From: Diplolepis rosae
Taxonomy: Eukaryota > Arthropoda > Insecta > Hymenoptera > Diplolepididae
DNA length: 64,000 bases
Assembly: GCA_030998225.1 (NCBI GenBank)
Contig: JAPYXD010000555.1
Span: 2,728,001 to 2,792,000, forward strand
Direction of reading: 5' to 3'
The notes below the pieces were generated by a model. It searched no databases. It was not told the origin of the DNA and saw only the letters and a program-made list of their open reading frames with translations. Shown here piece after piece: positions 12,113 to 24,053 of this stretch (its first letter is position 1; every line of letters begins with the position of its first letter). The translations under genes were made by a program, and so were the position numbers.

Positions 12113-13239
12113 ATACACTCTACAGTAGCTTTTGTATGCTAGAGAGTGTAGGCGGGTAGGGATGTTTAATAGCCGCCGTCCGTGTCAATTCATCTCGCTA
12201 ACAATGCCCGTCCTCTACAATTTCACAATTTGACAATATAATTTCACAATTCTTCTCGTGCGCAATTTTTTCACGTTTTGCGACGCAGTGGTTATAAACA
12301 TTGCAACATCCCGAGAGACAATGGAAGGCATAAAGCACCTCTCTTCTTAGCATTTTATTTTGCCCTTTCTCTCTGCTTTCCTCTTTCACACCTTTTCCAC
12401 GAAGAGTGACGCTTTTGCTCTAATTTAAAGTCTCGAGTTGGACGATGCAGCAACGCATTTTTGCAAATCCCGTATGTGCATCGCATACTAGGTGGAAAAA
12501 TAAGGGCTCTAGGTGGTGACTTTACTTTCGAAGGGTTTTTAGAAAGTATAAAAAAGAAAATAGGGGAAAATAGAAGAAGGACAAGGGCAGTGAAGAGGAA
12601 AGAAGCGTGAGTGGAGCTTTTGAACAAAGTTGAGCGTTGAAAGTTTTTAAAGACTGTCATCCTGGGATACACCCCTCGCTTTCTTTCTCTTCCAACAGCA
12701 ACAGCAACAACTACCATAGTCTCATTCAATGTCATCAACAAGCACCTTCTCTCGAGATACATTACATACAAAAGTGCGCCAGGCAGCCTCGATTTGAATA
12801 CACGCAAGGTTCCTACGGGTTCGGTAACCAGGGTGACGTTAGCGAGCGCGTTTTAGCTTGATTGTAAATGCAGATGCTTGGGGTACAGAGTACTGAGAAG
12901 TGATTGTTTCGGGTACAGATTGAACGTGTAGCTTGAACAGGAGATTGAGAAGAGGGTAGGTTGAGGAAGACAGGTTCTACGTATTAGTAGGGTTCCATTT
13001 TAGAGAGATGTGTGTGTGAATCCTTGTTTCATTTTCTTCCATCAAAGGTAAAATGCATCTAAGTGAACAAAATTGATAAAAAAGCATCCACTAAGTTGAA
13101 TGAAAAAAAGTAAATATTAAGTATGAGACATCGTTTAAAAATATATAAGTTACTGTTTTTTTTTTCACCACCATACGGAGAAACTTTATTTAGCAATATA
13201 TGCAAAATACGGAAAAAACCTAAGTTTGCATAATTCTTC
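12113..13239. other. Gene-free stretch, moderately GC-rich
   Basis: A minus-strand frame of about 150 codons is open at 12355-12807. It has no recognisable domain, and its composition is that of purine/pyrimidine-skewed DNA. I treat the interval as non-coding. Confidence 0.5.
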
Positions 13240-13650
13240 GTTTCGATAAGATCTACAAAATTTGCCTGACATAGTTTCTGATAAAACGTATATTTTTCAT
13301 TCTAATTACGAAAAATACGATTAAAATTCAAAAATTCCATTATTTAAACAAAATATGTGACATACGAAGTAAACGTTGAAATGGAAAAATATTTGCCTCA
13401 ATGAGGTCTACATGTTCTCAGTAGGACATTTTTTAACAAGATGTATATTTTATGTTATGGTTTTAAAAAAACATTATTGGAAATTAAAAATTCCATTTTG
13501 TAACCAAAATATGTGAGATACATAATTTGCGTTAAAATAAAAAATCATTTTCTTAAAAACAGTCTACGAATTATTTCCCTTTTTGAGATATTTGGAAGAA
13601 GATACATTTTCTTAAATCATGTAAATTATTAGAAAGTTGCAGAAATGTAT
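13240..13650. repeat. About three diverged tandem units of ~155 bp
   Basis: The block AAAATTCCATTATTTAAACA...ATGTGACATACG (from about 13330) recurs as AAAATTCCATTTTGTAACCA...ATGTGAGATACA (from about 13485), 155 bases later. The flanking pieces (GATCTACAAAATTTGCC; GGTCTACATGTTCTCAG; AGTCTACGAATTATTTCC) also recur in order, giving roughly three units. Identity between units is modest, so the array is old. Confidence 0.65.
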
Positions 13651-13689
13651 ACAGAAAATCATGCGCGAAGCGCGAGTGTCCGGATGAGA

Positions 13690-14480
13690 ATATGTTCCTT
13701 AAGGGGGGAGACTCATGTAAATGACCAAAAATGAATACTATTTATTTAAGGCTATAAAATAAAAACTATTCGACAGATCTTTTTCAAATTTTCACGATAT
13801 ATTATCTATACTTTATACATCTAAAAATCACAGTCAAATTTGGCGTTTGATACAAAATGGCGGACTTTAATGGCGGCAAAGTAACTATATTTTCACAAGA
13901 GGCCCCAAACTAGTGTGCAGGATTACACAAAAACTACTTATTCGATTGATCTCATATTTTGTAGGTAGTTAGGTGAAACAATTATCTACAATTTGTATGG
14001 ATTATTTTTCAAATAATTAAAAAATTATTTTTTCTCTTATTTCGTAAATTTTAACTGAAAAATAGAATTTAGATATTGACTTTTTTCAAGTTTTAACATA
14101 CTGTAACTTTCCAAATTTTAGTCTAATCGAAAAATGTTATTAGGATAATTAGTAGAGATTTATAAGCACTATCAGAAACCAGTATTGGAATTTTTTTTCA
14201 AAAACACAAAAAATGCTCCTGTTTTTAACAATTTTGGTCGGATGTGGCTGGCTAACGAACTTGTCCTTACTTTTTGGGCACCGATAAAGTGTGCCAAAGC
14301 CAATTCAATCCGATAAGTCTATCGAGAGTTATCGAGTATACGACCTACTACAGACAGACAGACATTTTCGTAAAAACCGTTTTTTCTGACTCAGGGGGTC
14401 GCAAAACGTAGAGATTTGATGAAAATTCCAAAAGTGGTTTTTCACGTAAAACCAATACCTTCTCATATGATGAGAATGTA
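13690..14480. repeat. Dispersed-type repeat, superfamily unclear
   Basis: It begins TTAAGGGGGGAGACTCATG and ends in a region with GACAGACAGACATTTTCG, GACTCAGGGGGTCGCAAAAC and TTCTCATATGATGAGAATG. Just left of it lies GCGCGAAGCGCGAGTG. From general experience these word combinations recur in arthropod repeats, but I cannot name the family or confirm copy number from one window. A matching inverted terminus was not found. Confidence 0.4.
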
Positions 14481-14640
14481 AAAATATTAGGAATCAAGGG
14501 AAAATCGAGGTGCACTGGTAATTATTCCCAGCGGACTGGAAATTTTTCGCAGTCTAAATACTAAAGATTCGAAAAATTATATGAAACTTCAGTATAGGTT
14601 ATAGTGAAGTTCGATACAATCTATAATAAATTATAATATA

Positions 14641-14837
14641 CACTGAAAAAAAAATTTATCCATCAAAACTTTTTTTGTTGTCCTGACAAAATATTTTGTT
14701 GTCCCAACAAAACATTTTGTTTAAGTAACAAAATTTGATTGATATAGCAAAATGTTTTGTTGGCACAAGAAAAGAATTTTGTTAGCTAAATACTAACAAA
14801 ATATTTTTGTTGATTTGATAAAACTGTTTTCTCAGTG
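14641..14837. mobile_element. 197 bp MITE, family B copy 1
   Basis: Flanked by TA (14639-14640 and 14838-14839), with ends CACTGAAAAAAAAATTTATC and AAACTGTTTTCTCAGTG. The interior is a chain of the near-palindrome AACAAAATNTTTTGTTG, about seven variants. The reverse complement aligns over its whole length with copy 2, which is also 197 bp. Confidence 0.85.
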
Positions 14838-14958
14838 TAGTTCATCTAAAATTGAGTATTTCACTGCGAAAATTTGTCACACTGACACGTTTTTCTCTAA
14901 ATTGATATGAAGTTTGGCAAAAATTGTAAACTTTAATTTCTCCATGTAGATTTAGGTA

Positions 14959-15155
14959 CACTGAGAAAACAGTTTTGTCAAATCAACAAAAATATTTGGT
15001 TAGTATTTAGCTAACAAAATTCTTTTGTTGTGCCAACAAAACATTTTTCCATATCAAACAAATTTGGTTGGTTAAACAAAATGTTTTGTTGGGACAACAA
15101 AGTATTTTATCAGGGTAACAAAAAAAGTTTTGTTGGATACATTTTTTTCTCAATG
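14959..15155. mobile_element. 197 bp MITE, family B copy 2 (inverted relative to copy 1)
   Basis: TA (14957-14958) precedes CACTGAGAAAACAGTTTTGT, and the far end is TTTTTTTCTCAATG followed by TA (15156-15157). It has the same words and the same length as copy 1 in the opposite orientation, 121 bases away. Base differences are scattered, so the two copies are independent in age or have drifted. Confidence 0.85.
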
Positions 15156-15157
15156 TA

Positions 15158-16276
15158 TTAGAAAGCAGAAGTATTTACGTCTCACGGTGACTTATTTGAA
15201 AATAAAAAATTTATCTCTAATAAAAGTTTCAACATTTTATTTTAGAAAATGCTTAAGAAATTTTTCATCTAAATTATCTCAAAAACATGATTGATTAATC
15301 TATTTTAATAAAGAATGAATAGTTGCAGTTTCCAACTTCTCAATTTCTAAAGAATCAAAATTTTAAATCTGTAAAGAAATAAGTATCTAAAAAGTAATAA
15401 CTTTTTTGCATTAATTAAATTTAGTTTTCAATTTTTGTAGCAAGAATTAACAAATAATAGTATGTTGTTGTAATTCATACGTAAAACCAGCTATAACCCT
15501 AAAATAAAGAACGCGCTATATCAATTTTTCTACGATTAACGAAAGATCTATAATTCTGTTTCATTAAATTCCCGTATAAGGCGGTACAATAAATATATAA
15601 ATGAAATAGTTGTTCTAATACTTTACTGACCCCGATTTTATGATTGTTCTTTTAAAACAGGAAATAATCTGGGACTTCAATCTCAACCTTTTGCTACTGT
15701 TTTCATCGCTTTAATCTAGAGAAGAAACAGCGTGACTCGCATAGTTGGTTTCCGACCTTGGTTAACCCACTCTGGATACAGTTAAACGAACCTAACCAGA
15801 CGATTAGGGACCCAGAGCGGAAACTCTTGTACGGAAGGGTTGTTGGGATGTAATAATAATTATGATAATCATCGTTCTCGCTGTCATCCAAGAAGGGAGG
15901 GTTTTACTTCAACATTCCAAGTATGACCTGGACGGTGGGCGATTGTTTTCCCGTTGAGCCAACTTCTAGCAAAGTCTCGACCACTTCAACTTCTTTGGAA
16001 CCTATTTCAGAAGAATATCGCTTAAACTTCCCGCTGTCCAAAGAGACTTCAACACTCCTAGCAGGCTTCTATTCACGATAGAAAGTTTACTACGAATTTC
16101 TATAAGCACCTCTTCACGGCTACTTTAATTCAAACGTCTTGAACGACCGTTTAAAAGTTACAAATTCTTTACAAATTTTCGTTTAGAGATAAACCTGCCT
16201 TCCAGTCAATAAAGCATATCTAACAAATAAAGTTATAGAGTTCTATTAACTTAATTTATATTTTTTATTTCAAAGT
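15158..16276. other. Gene-free stretch
   Basis: AT-rich to about 15650, then a less AT-rich piece (15660-16190) without repeats that I can pair. No coding motif or RNA gene is seen. Confidence 0.5.
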
Positions 16277-16885
16277 TACACTGCTGTACAAAATTCGTTG
16301 GGCACTTGTTTTTAACCATTTACATAAAAGTTTCTAATTTATAAAATACCTAACAATGAATTTTTTTCTTGGAATAACATGAAAGGTAACAAAATTCTGC
16401 ATTTAATGACCTCAAAATGAAATGTTTTAGTCCATTATTAACGAAGATATTGCCAAGAAAGCAAAAATTCAAAGCCTTTTTAAATTTTGAATAACTCTTG
16501 AAATAATGAATATTTTTTACTTTTCTTGACTCATTTCAAAATGAGATTTACGTAGGATGTCAGTAATGTAAAAAGTAAATTGTAATCATTTTTTCTTGAA
16601 TGCAGCCAAAATCTGAGCTCAGAACAAAAAATTTGTGAAACTTCAAATTTGTGAAATTATTTATGACAGAAATTTTGAAAATAATTTTGTTGTATTTTCT
16701 AATGATGTTTTGTATTTTTTTTCATATTATCAATTTTTATAATGTTTAAAAATTCTCGAGTAATAAATAAAATCAGGAACCAATGAAGGAATCAAGGCAA
16801 CATCACCGCGTGCATGATTTTATCGAAGCAACTTATAGCCAGATCGACAGATCAACAGAATGATCAATATGGAATTACCATGTGT

Positions 16886-17293
16886 TGTTACAATAATACC
16901 CACACATGATAACAAATCGACTGACCCAGAGAGAAGGTGAATGAAGCCCTACTGTTCCAACGCACTTACTACATACACTAATCACACACATTACAGTCAC
17001 AACATGTAACTTGTAACAACGTGTGACTGGTCATAACATGTAGCTTTTCATGGTTGGCCTTTCAAAGTTCTATAAAAAGGGAAAGTTCCAATAGAAGTCA
17101 GTCCAGTCAGTCCAGTGTCGTCATTTTTTACCGCGAGCTCAGTCCAGTCTCATCAGATTATTCATCGCCAGTTGGTCCAGTTCTAATTCGACGCCGAGTT
17201 CAACGACAGTAAAAAGTGAAGGGGAATCGCCTTAACAAATCTTCTCTAAAACCTGGAATCAGAGAATCGATCATTCCAATCGGGGCCGTGACA
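16886..17293 (+). repeat. Possible solo LTR inside the Tc1-like element
   Basis: The segment is GC-richer than its host element and starts around TGTTACAATAATACCC. It has a TATA box at 17071, a TCAGT initiator-like repeat about 27 bases later, and ends near GGGGCCGTGACA. Terminal TGTTAC/GTGACA would be the usual LTR inverted ends. I could not find a clean target duplication, no internal retroviral-type coding remains, and the boundaries are approximate. It could instead be part of an ordinary promoter. Confidence 0.4.
17071..17112 (+). promoter_or_regulatory. TATA box plus TCAGT-type initiator
   Basis: TATAAAAAG at 17071 is followed 27 bases later by AGTCAGTCCAGTCAGTCCAG, which contains two copies of TCAGTC, the arthropod initiator form. 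The spacing is that of an RNA polymerase II core promoter. The context favours an LTR promoter. Confidence 0.5.
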
Positions 17294-17621
17294 GTATCAA
17301 GAAAAAATCTATCAAAATATTTTTGGTACGTTGCTAATAGTCTATGTAAATTAATTTTTATAATAAACTGAGAAAAGTTCAAAAATGTTTATTGCTTCAA
17401 GAGTTATTTAAAATTTAAGAAAACTTTGAAATCTTGACTATTTTCGCAATATCCTCGTTAATAATTAACTAAAACACTTGGTTTTGGGGTCATTATAATG
17501 CAGAATTTTCTTACCTTCCATGTTATTCTAAGGAAAAATTCCTTCTTGTGTATTTTATAACTTAGAAACTTTTATGTGAATGGTTAAAACAAGTGCCCGG
17601 CGACTTTTGCACAGCAGTGTA

Positions 17622-20600
17622 TATATAAATAAATATAAAGTAATAGTCTTTTGGGAATGACTTGAAACTCTTGCTCGAGGTGAAAATGTTCCGTACCCTT
17701 TCCTTTAGCCATTATCTTAATCACATAAATCTTCATAAAATTATTACTTTAATATCCCTTCTGAAGTTTGATATCCAATCCACGATCGACTTACTGTGTG
17801 CGTTTGATCGACAATAATTAAAGGGGATGATCGTTTGAAGGTAAACCATCTGCCTCAAGCCATATCCTGCAAGATGCGGCGAACTGCAAGATAGAAGAAG
17901 TGGAAAGGTTGAAGAAAATTTTTGCTGACTTGACTGTCGAATCTCTGGCATGTGAAAGAGAGATAGAGAGAGAGAGAGCACAAGAAAGCGGAAAAAAAGA
18001 GAAAACAAGGAGAAAAAAACTCTGTCATTTTTTGCTCCTCTCCCCAGACAAAAGATTTAGATCCCCTTCGATTTGTTTTACGTTCCTGATGAAATGTAAT
18101 AGACTACGATGGCATAAACCAATAAAAACAGTGCCTCAAAGAAAATGACGAGTCAGTTAACTTATGAAAAATATCGCATAGCAGATAAATATATGTATGT
18201 AAACATATACAGAATAAACTGTTGGTTACGACAATAGAAGATTGCCTTTTAAAAATTGAAAATGGAGAAGATGTTGTTAAAAAAACATCTAGTAATAAAA
18301 TAAAAAGTGTTTTCCTAATAGCGGGTCCTAAAGTGTATTTTATTGTGTGCAACATGGAAAAAACATTTATTTTACTTATCTGATTGTTGTGCTCGCTTTG
18401 CTCGGACATCAAACTTCACACTCGCAAAATAAACATCTTTTTCCCTTGTTTTACAATATACTATTTCTACAATTACACAGTTATAAATATAGTAAAATAT
18501 TGAAAAAAATGTATTTCCCTAAATTAATTAATTGTAAAATTTGTATTCTTTAGTGACAGTTCTATTTTACTAGAATAAAAATAATCATAAAATAAGAGCA
18601 TTATCCTAAAATTGTTTCCAGTAAATGTGACATTCACCAAAGGAAAATAAATTTGCCATTTCACTTTTCTTTTGAAGAGTTCAAATCGAATTGGTGGAGC
18701 ACAGCTTTTTCATGTTTGGTGAATGTAGTCAAGTCGGAAGATCAGAAGGCAACAAAGAAGGGTTGACTTTTGGAAATTGGTAAATTTTGTGATTTACACC
18801 CGGAACGAAAGCGAGGACGGTTTATCGGTGAGACCATCAGACGGTTTATCGACTCAAGTAGATCGTATCTCGCAGCAACATCAAAGCCTCATTTTTCCAA
18901 TGAGATACCTACGTTTCAGTTTTATGATTTCTGTATCAACTTCTTGAATACGTTCCCTTTCGATAAAAAAATTGCCCTATTAAATTATTCCATCTCAGGA
19001 AATTTTTTAAAAAATAAGCGAAAAAATATATACATAGTATGCTTGTAAAATAAATTTTCCCCAGCAGAATTAGTTTGTATAGATAAAATCATAAATAGAA
19101 CGCAGTACAGCGTTCACATCAAGTAATTGCTTAATCAAGAAATAAAGATTTGCAATAACAAGGCGAATGTCGTTTTAAAGGAGAGCAAACATGCTACAGT
19201 GGCTCATTACCACAAAATAATCTGGCATTAATATCAAGGGAGAAATTAATCAAAGATGTTTTCGATAGTTGCTCCCCATGAATGTGAGGGAAGATAATGT
19301 ACCGCGAATGGTACTACATCAATCTTGTCGACTCTTTAATGCAATGTGCTTGTGTACATGGAAAAAAATAATTGGAAAAAAATGCGAATGATTGTGCAGA
19401 ACATCAATTTTTTTTATTTTGTTATGTTAAAAAAATTTTTCATACATAGTAGTATAAATAGGGTACACGTCTAAAATTTCGTACAATGACAAACAGTGCC
19501 TTTGGTCTAGTAGCCTAAATTTATAGGGCACATATTCACATCTCTAAAAAGGTGGTAGTCACAAATGACAATTTTTTATCTTTAAGTGATTCTTAAAGCA
19601 TATATAACTTCAATATCAGTCACAAATGATTGATTGTAAAGCAAGAAGTCAGTCACTCATTGAAATTATCAAGGATTCTAACTGAATCAAATTTAGAGAG
19701 CAGAGAGGATTCTTTTTCGTGTATTTATGCGTACATTTATATGTAGGTTATGTATGCGCAATTTGTATGAAATAACGATGCCCTGAAAGAGGGTTGTGTA
19801 TGACAGGTAATTTAAGCAACCTAGCATCATGACTCCCATTCCAGAAATTCACCTTTGAAACGAGGAATCTAGCACAGCGTCGACAAAACATCAAGCTAAG
19901 GAATACCTATTTTTTTATTCATGTTGCATTCTCCTTGTAGGATTATTATTTATCACCTCATTTACTTAAAATTTTAAACTTTAGAAGGAGTTATGGAAAC
20001 ATGACTGTTTAGAGACTTATAAATAATAACAATTGGAGATGTAATTAATGGACTATTACTGAATTTTGCTGTTTATGGGAGAGCACAGTACATTGTTATA
20101 AATGTCTCCCGAAATTTTCCCAAAAATATAACTGAAGCTTTATACAGTTATAATTTCGTGAAATTAAGAAAATTCAGTTAATTTTTATTAAATTTCAGAA
20201 AAAACGTTTCAATTCTCAGTTACAAATCAGTCTGTAACGGTATTTTCCGCACATAAAATCATAAATAATGATATTCTAATATAAATGAAATAAAAATACA
20301 AATTTAGTGTAGAAGGGGCATATTTATTTCAATAGACTAGATCAAAAAGTATGAATCAAGCATTCGTTAATAATATTTGGTCAACTAATGTCGTGACCTT
20401 TCGATATTATTCATAACAAGGAACCTTTGAAACTCTGTTTATAAATCGAAATTAAAATCGTTAAGACGCGATCAAACCAGTCACTCTCAATTACAATTTA
20501 CATCATCCAAGATAAATACAATAAAAGTAATTGCTTATTAGTAGTATAAATATTGCAACCACCCTAAATTCTACAGACGTTATCAGATAGTTAGCGGTCA

Positions 20601-21730
20601 AATATTAGCCCTATATAATTATTACTATTATACTTATCAGCCTGGTATATTTATGAGTTACACGCTCTTTGACGAATTGTAGTCAAATCGCCATTCATTT
20701 GGTGCGAATCTCAGATCATGGAAATATCACAATACAGAATTCCAATGATAATCGTTTCTCTTCTCAATGTGGCACGAGTAAAATATAAAAATAAAAAATA
20801 CTTCTATAACTATGTCACTAAATTAAATATTAATGTGACGAATAAAATAGATGACTTATCTGAACGTCTCAATCAAATATATTTTCAATAATGTCCGCTG
20901 ATACCTTAACTTTCCCATCCTCTCTCATTACCAATCGACGTCATCAATCACTTGAACGCTTACAAACTAGGAATGTATTTCATCACGTAATGATTTAACA
21001 CTCTTTATCCTTACAAGTGAATATTTCAATATGCGAGTAAAAATTTCTCTTAGAATTATCGTAAGTTTCATACAAATTTCCGTTGAAATTGTAATTAAAT
21101 AATTAAAAAATATTTCTATAAAAGTGTAGTGGTTGAGTATACAAAAATTTTTAGAGGAAAACTTAGTTGGTAATTAGTTAAAGCGATGTACCTATACGAG
21201 ATTCCAACAATTGAAAAGCTATATAGTGTCAAGTTGTAGATACAATTAGTAGATGGTTAAATTTGTTCTGAATCAAGTGACCAGTATTGAGTTAATACTC
21301 GAGCAATACTTGCTGTTAGTCACCATGTCACAACGATGAGGCAACTGGTAAGCCTCTTAAGGCCCTGAATATTTAAGCTAGCAAAACACTATCATCCAGG
21401 AATAGACAAGGATGTGCTTAGCTTATGATCCGATTAAAGCAGAATAATGATAACTGACAGATTAAAAATTAAATTAGTTGACGCTATAGAATAATTATTT
21501 CTTAAATTTATAGTAAACAAAATTATTTATCTAACATAAAATTAATTAATTAATTATCCCACGGAACAAGAGAGATATGACTATTTTTTCATCACTACAA
21601 GGCTTCTTTCAATTAATTTTCATAGAGGAAATATCTTTTAAGAATGTAACTCGTATGTAGTGTAATAATTTCTCTCTGAAACTTTAGAATTTTCATAATG
21701 ATCTAGTCTCGTTACGCAATAACTAGTACA
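17622..21730. other. Gene-free 4.1 kb stretch
   Basis: AT-rich DNA with a GA microsatellite (about 17958-17980) and a family C fragment at 19640-19700. No host exon, transposase or RNA gene was recognised. The phrase GCTCGCTTTGCTCGGACATC near 18393 resembles motifs in arthropod repeats, but no element could be delimited. Confidence 0.5.
19640..19700. repeat. Family C terminal fragment
   Basis: AACTGAATCAAATTTAGAGAG is the family C right end, preceded by GTCAGTCACTCATTGAAATT. No left terminus is visible. Confidence 0.5.
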
Positions 21731-21785
21731 TACTTCTGTGGGCAAAAACTAAGGTCAATTTTGTTATAAAATAAAAAATCTTTAT

Positions 21786-22432
21786 TTATTTATCCAAATC
21801 AATTTCATCCCCTACAAAGTAAACTCCTCCCGATATAATGCACTTATGCCAACGTTTTTTCCAATCGTCGAAACACTTGTTAAATTCGATTTCTGGAATT
21901 GCCTTTAAAGCCTTCTTCGATTCGGCTTGTATCTCTTGAATCGTGTCAAAACGGTGTCCTTGGAGTGGTCTTTTGAGTTTGGGGAATAGCCGGAAGGCAC
22001 ACGGAGCCAAATCAGGCGAATATGGTGGTTGTGGAACGATATATGTTGAGTTTTTGGCGAAATGGTCACGATGAACAAGTGCAGTGTGAGACGGCGCATT
22101 ATCGTGATGCAAAAACGACGAGTTGTCTGCCCAAAATATCTTTTGAAACGGTGTTGAGTGATCCTCTTGAAATGCCAATAGTGTCAGGAAGGTCTCTAAT
22201 TGTCAATCGACGATTTTGTTTTGTTTTGTTTTGTTGATGGTCGTCCGGGGCGTTCCAAGTCATCAACACGTTCTCTGCCTTCTTTGAAGTCTTTGTACCA
22301 CTCATAAACATTTTTATGCGACATGGTCAAATCACCGAAGGCCTTCTGCGACATTTTGAATGTTTCTGCAACTGAAATTTCATTCCGCAAACAAAATTTA
22401 ATGACACTTCTTTGCTCAACAAATTCAGACAT
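21786..22432 (-). pseudogene. mariner (DD34D) transposase, internally deleted and frameshifted
   Basis: Mariner transposases excise and reinsert the element at TA sites. The N-terminal part starts [18 protein letters not shown] and carries the HTH ending in GRPST. After an AAAAC pentamer run (about 22209-22235) the frame shifts, and the second HTH, with RDLPDTIGISRGSLNTVSKD, reads on in another phase. That part is then joined directly to the C-terminal catalytic half (HHDNAPSH, YSPDLAPC, FRLFPKLK, to GDEIDLDK). The stretch with the first catalytic Asp is missing. The second catalytic Asp (HHDN) is present. The third, 34 residues further on, is Ala here (PCAF) although Asp in copy 2 (PCDF). 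It cannot encode an active enzyme. Confidence 0.9.
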
Positions 22433-22549
22433 TGTAAAAATCGAAAAAATCACTTTTAGTCGTTTAGAAAACACAAGCGTAACTATGTAATAAATGATGA
22501 CATTGACATGAAATTTGGCACAGATGTCAGTAACAGCTAGACCAACATA

Positions 22550-23419
22550 CAGTACCGGTCAGAATTGTGGGACCACCTGTTTTTCGATAATTGCTTAAAT
22601 TATCCTAATTTGAATTATGTAAGTGAAAAAATTTATTTTCTTAATTAAATTCAAAGCTATCAAAATTCTTTATAAAATGAGCCCAGCATGAATTCGTTTT
22701 GTTAATTTTTGAAGAAGTTGTTGCACAAAAAGTCAAAATTTCAATGCTTTCTTAAATTTTAAATAACTTTCGAAATAATCAATATTTTTTAATGTTCTTG
22801 GACTAATTTTAAAGCTAAATTTCTACAAAATCGAACAAAATTCTTGGAATTGATGGGTAATTTTTTTTCTTACATACTGCTCAAGGTTAAAGTTTAAATA
22901 AAAACGTTTGATAAATTCCAATATTGCTTTTGCTGAGAAAAACATTTTTATAAGATATATAAAACATATAATCATAAATTTTGTATCGAATTCCGTTAAA
23001 ATATATATACATATGATCTTTATTATGATTTACCTACAGATAAAATGTTTTCGAAATTTCCCTACTTTTTTGTTACAATTTCAACTCTTTGCATTATGCA
23101 AGAAAAAAATTATAGATTTATAATGACAATTTACTGCGATTCTTTAGAATCTTAGCTTTAAAATGAGCCTAAGAGCATTAGTAAATGTTGATTGTTTCGA
23201 AAGTTATTTAAAATTTAAGAAAACATTGAAATTTGGACTTTTTTTGCAATAACTTGTTCAAAAGTTAACGAAACGACTTCATTCTAGACTAATTTTAAAG
23301 ATAATTTTGATGGCTTTCACATTATCAAGAGTACAAATTTCATCACTCACAGTATTGAAATTAAGATAATTTAAGCAGTCATCGAAAAACAGGTAGTCCC
23401 ACAATTCTGACCGGTAGTG
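22550..23419. mobile_element. 870 bp long-TIR Tc1/mariner-like element nested in mariner copy 1
   Basis: The ends CAGTACCGGTCAGAATTG and (reversed) CACTACCGGTCAGAATTG are flanked by TA at 22548-22549 and 23420-23421. The arms stay alignable for about 250 bases. Mariner copy 2 retains the uninterrupted site (GACCAACATAAAAATAAAAG, read reversed, with a single TA), which fixes the insertion point to the base and proves TA duplication. The interior is AT-rich with no transposase frame. Subterminal sequence matches the element at 16279-17619. Confidence 0.9.
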
Positions 23420-24053
23420 TAAAAATAAAAGAGTTTGCCCGAATCGGTTAGCCCGCGAAATTTAAATTAAAAATTCACCTTAGTTTTTGCCCACAGTAGT
23501 ACAAGAATGGTAAAAAAAAGATCTTTACATGAGTCATTTAGATATGAAGAAATGTGGAAAAATATATACACTCAAAAAAGGAATTTCTGAAAATCAGAAG
23601 ATATCTGATTGCATTTTAGCAAGTTGCTTGCTGATTGGTGGCTTCGTGGTGGATTTGCTGAATTTTAGCATATTGTATACTAATGTAATGTAGAGTGCAT
23701 TCTAAATCCCCGCAAGTTATATTCTACAAATTATATATTTTCGTTTGAAAACTATATCTTGACTTGCTGAATTATAGTAAAAATTTCTGAATTGTAGCAG
23801 TAGACTTTCCGGATTTCAGAATGTCGCACTCTGAGGTTTAGAATTTTGTTCTTAATCTTAGAAGATGGCTTACTGATGTCGAGAAAGCGCTCTACTGAAT
23901 TTTAGCAAGTGGTCTGCTAGATTTTAGCATATTTATATCGTGTCTCAATAAAAAAAAATTTCAGGAACATTTATTCGTTTTTTTTACTTATTATACATTT
24001 TTTATCATTTTTGTCGTCGGATTTTTACATGATTTTATCATTAAAAAACCTAA

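Larger units (their letters stand above)
16279..17619. mobile_element. 1.34 kb Tc1/mariner-like element with ~250 bp inverted repeats
   Basis: TA (16277-16278) precedes CACTGCTGTACAAAATTCG. The right end reversed is CACTGCTGTGCAAAAGTCG, followed by TA (17620-17621). The two arms remain alignable for roughly 250 bases (shared GGGCACTTGTTTT, AACATGRAAGGTAA, AAATTCTGCATT, AATTATTAACGA). Subterminal sequence resembles that of the element at 22550-23419 (TTTTCTTAAATTTTAAATAA), so both belong to one clade. There is no transposase. The middle holds an LTR-like insertion (16886-17293), which makes the arms unequally placed. Confidence 0.8.
21733..23499 (-). mobile_element. Internally deleted mariner element, copy 1
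   Basis: TIRs CTTCTGTGGGCAAAAACTAA (left) and CTACTGTGGGCAAAAACTAA (right, reversed) are flanked by TA at 21731-21732 and 23500-23501. Without the 870 bp element nested at 22550-23419 and its duplicated TA, the unit is about 895 bp. A full mariner is nearer 1.3 kb. The transposase lies on the minus strand and lacks its middle. Copy 2 at 24619-25515 shares the same deletion and almost the same length, so the deleted form itself probably transposed. Confidence 0.9.

Noticed and set aside
12355..12807. Minus-strand frame of 150 codons
   Set aside because: Longest frame in its area, but with no recognised domain. Its content (Arg/Lys/Ser-rich, then Phe/Leu-rich) follows local CT/GA skew, and the plus strand is also open there.
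14641..15155. EnSpm/CACTA origin for the CACTG-ended elements
   Set aside because: CACTA elements usually duplicate 3 bp and have subterminal arrays of another kind. Here the flanks are consistently TA, which fits Tc1/mariner better. Not fully excluded.
22022..22237. Frames opposite the mariner relics (also 25011-25226)
   Set aside because: Antisense shadows of the transposase fragments. The two match each other only because the elements do.
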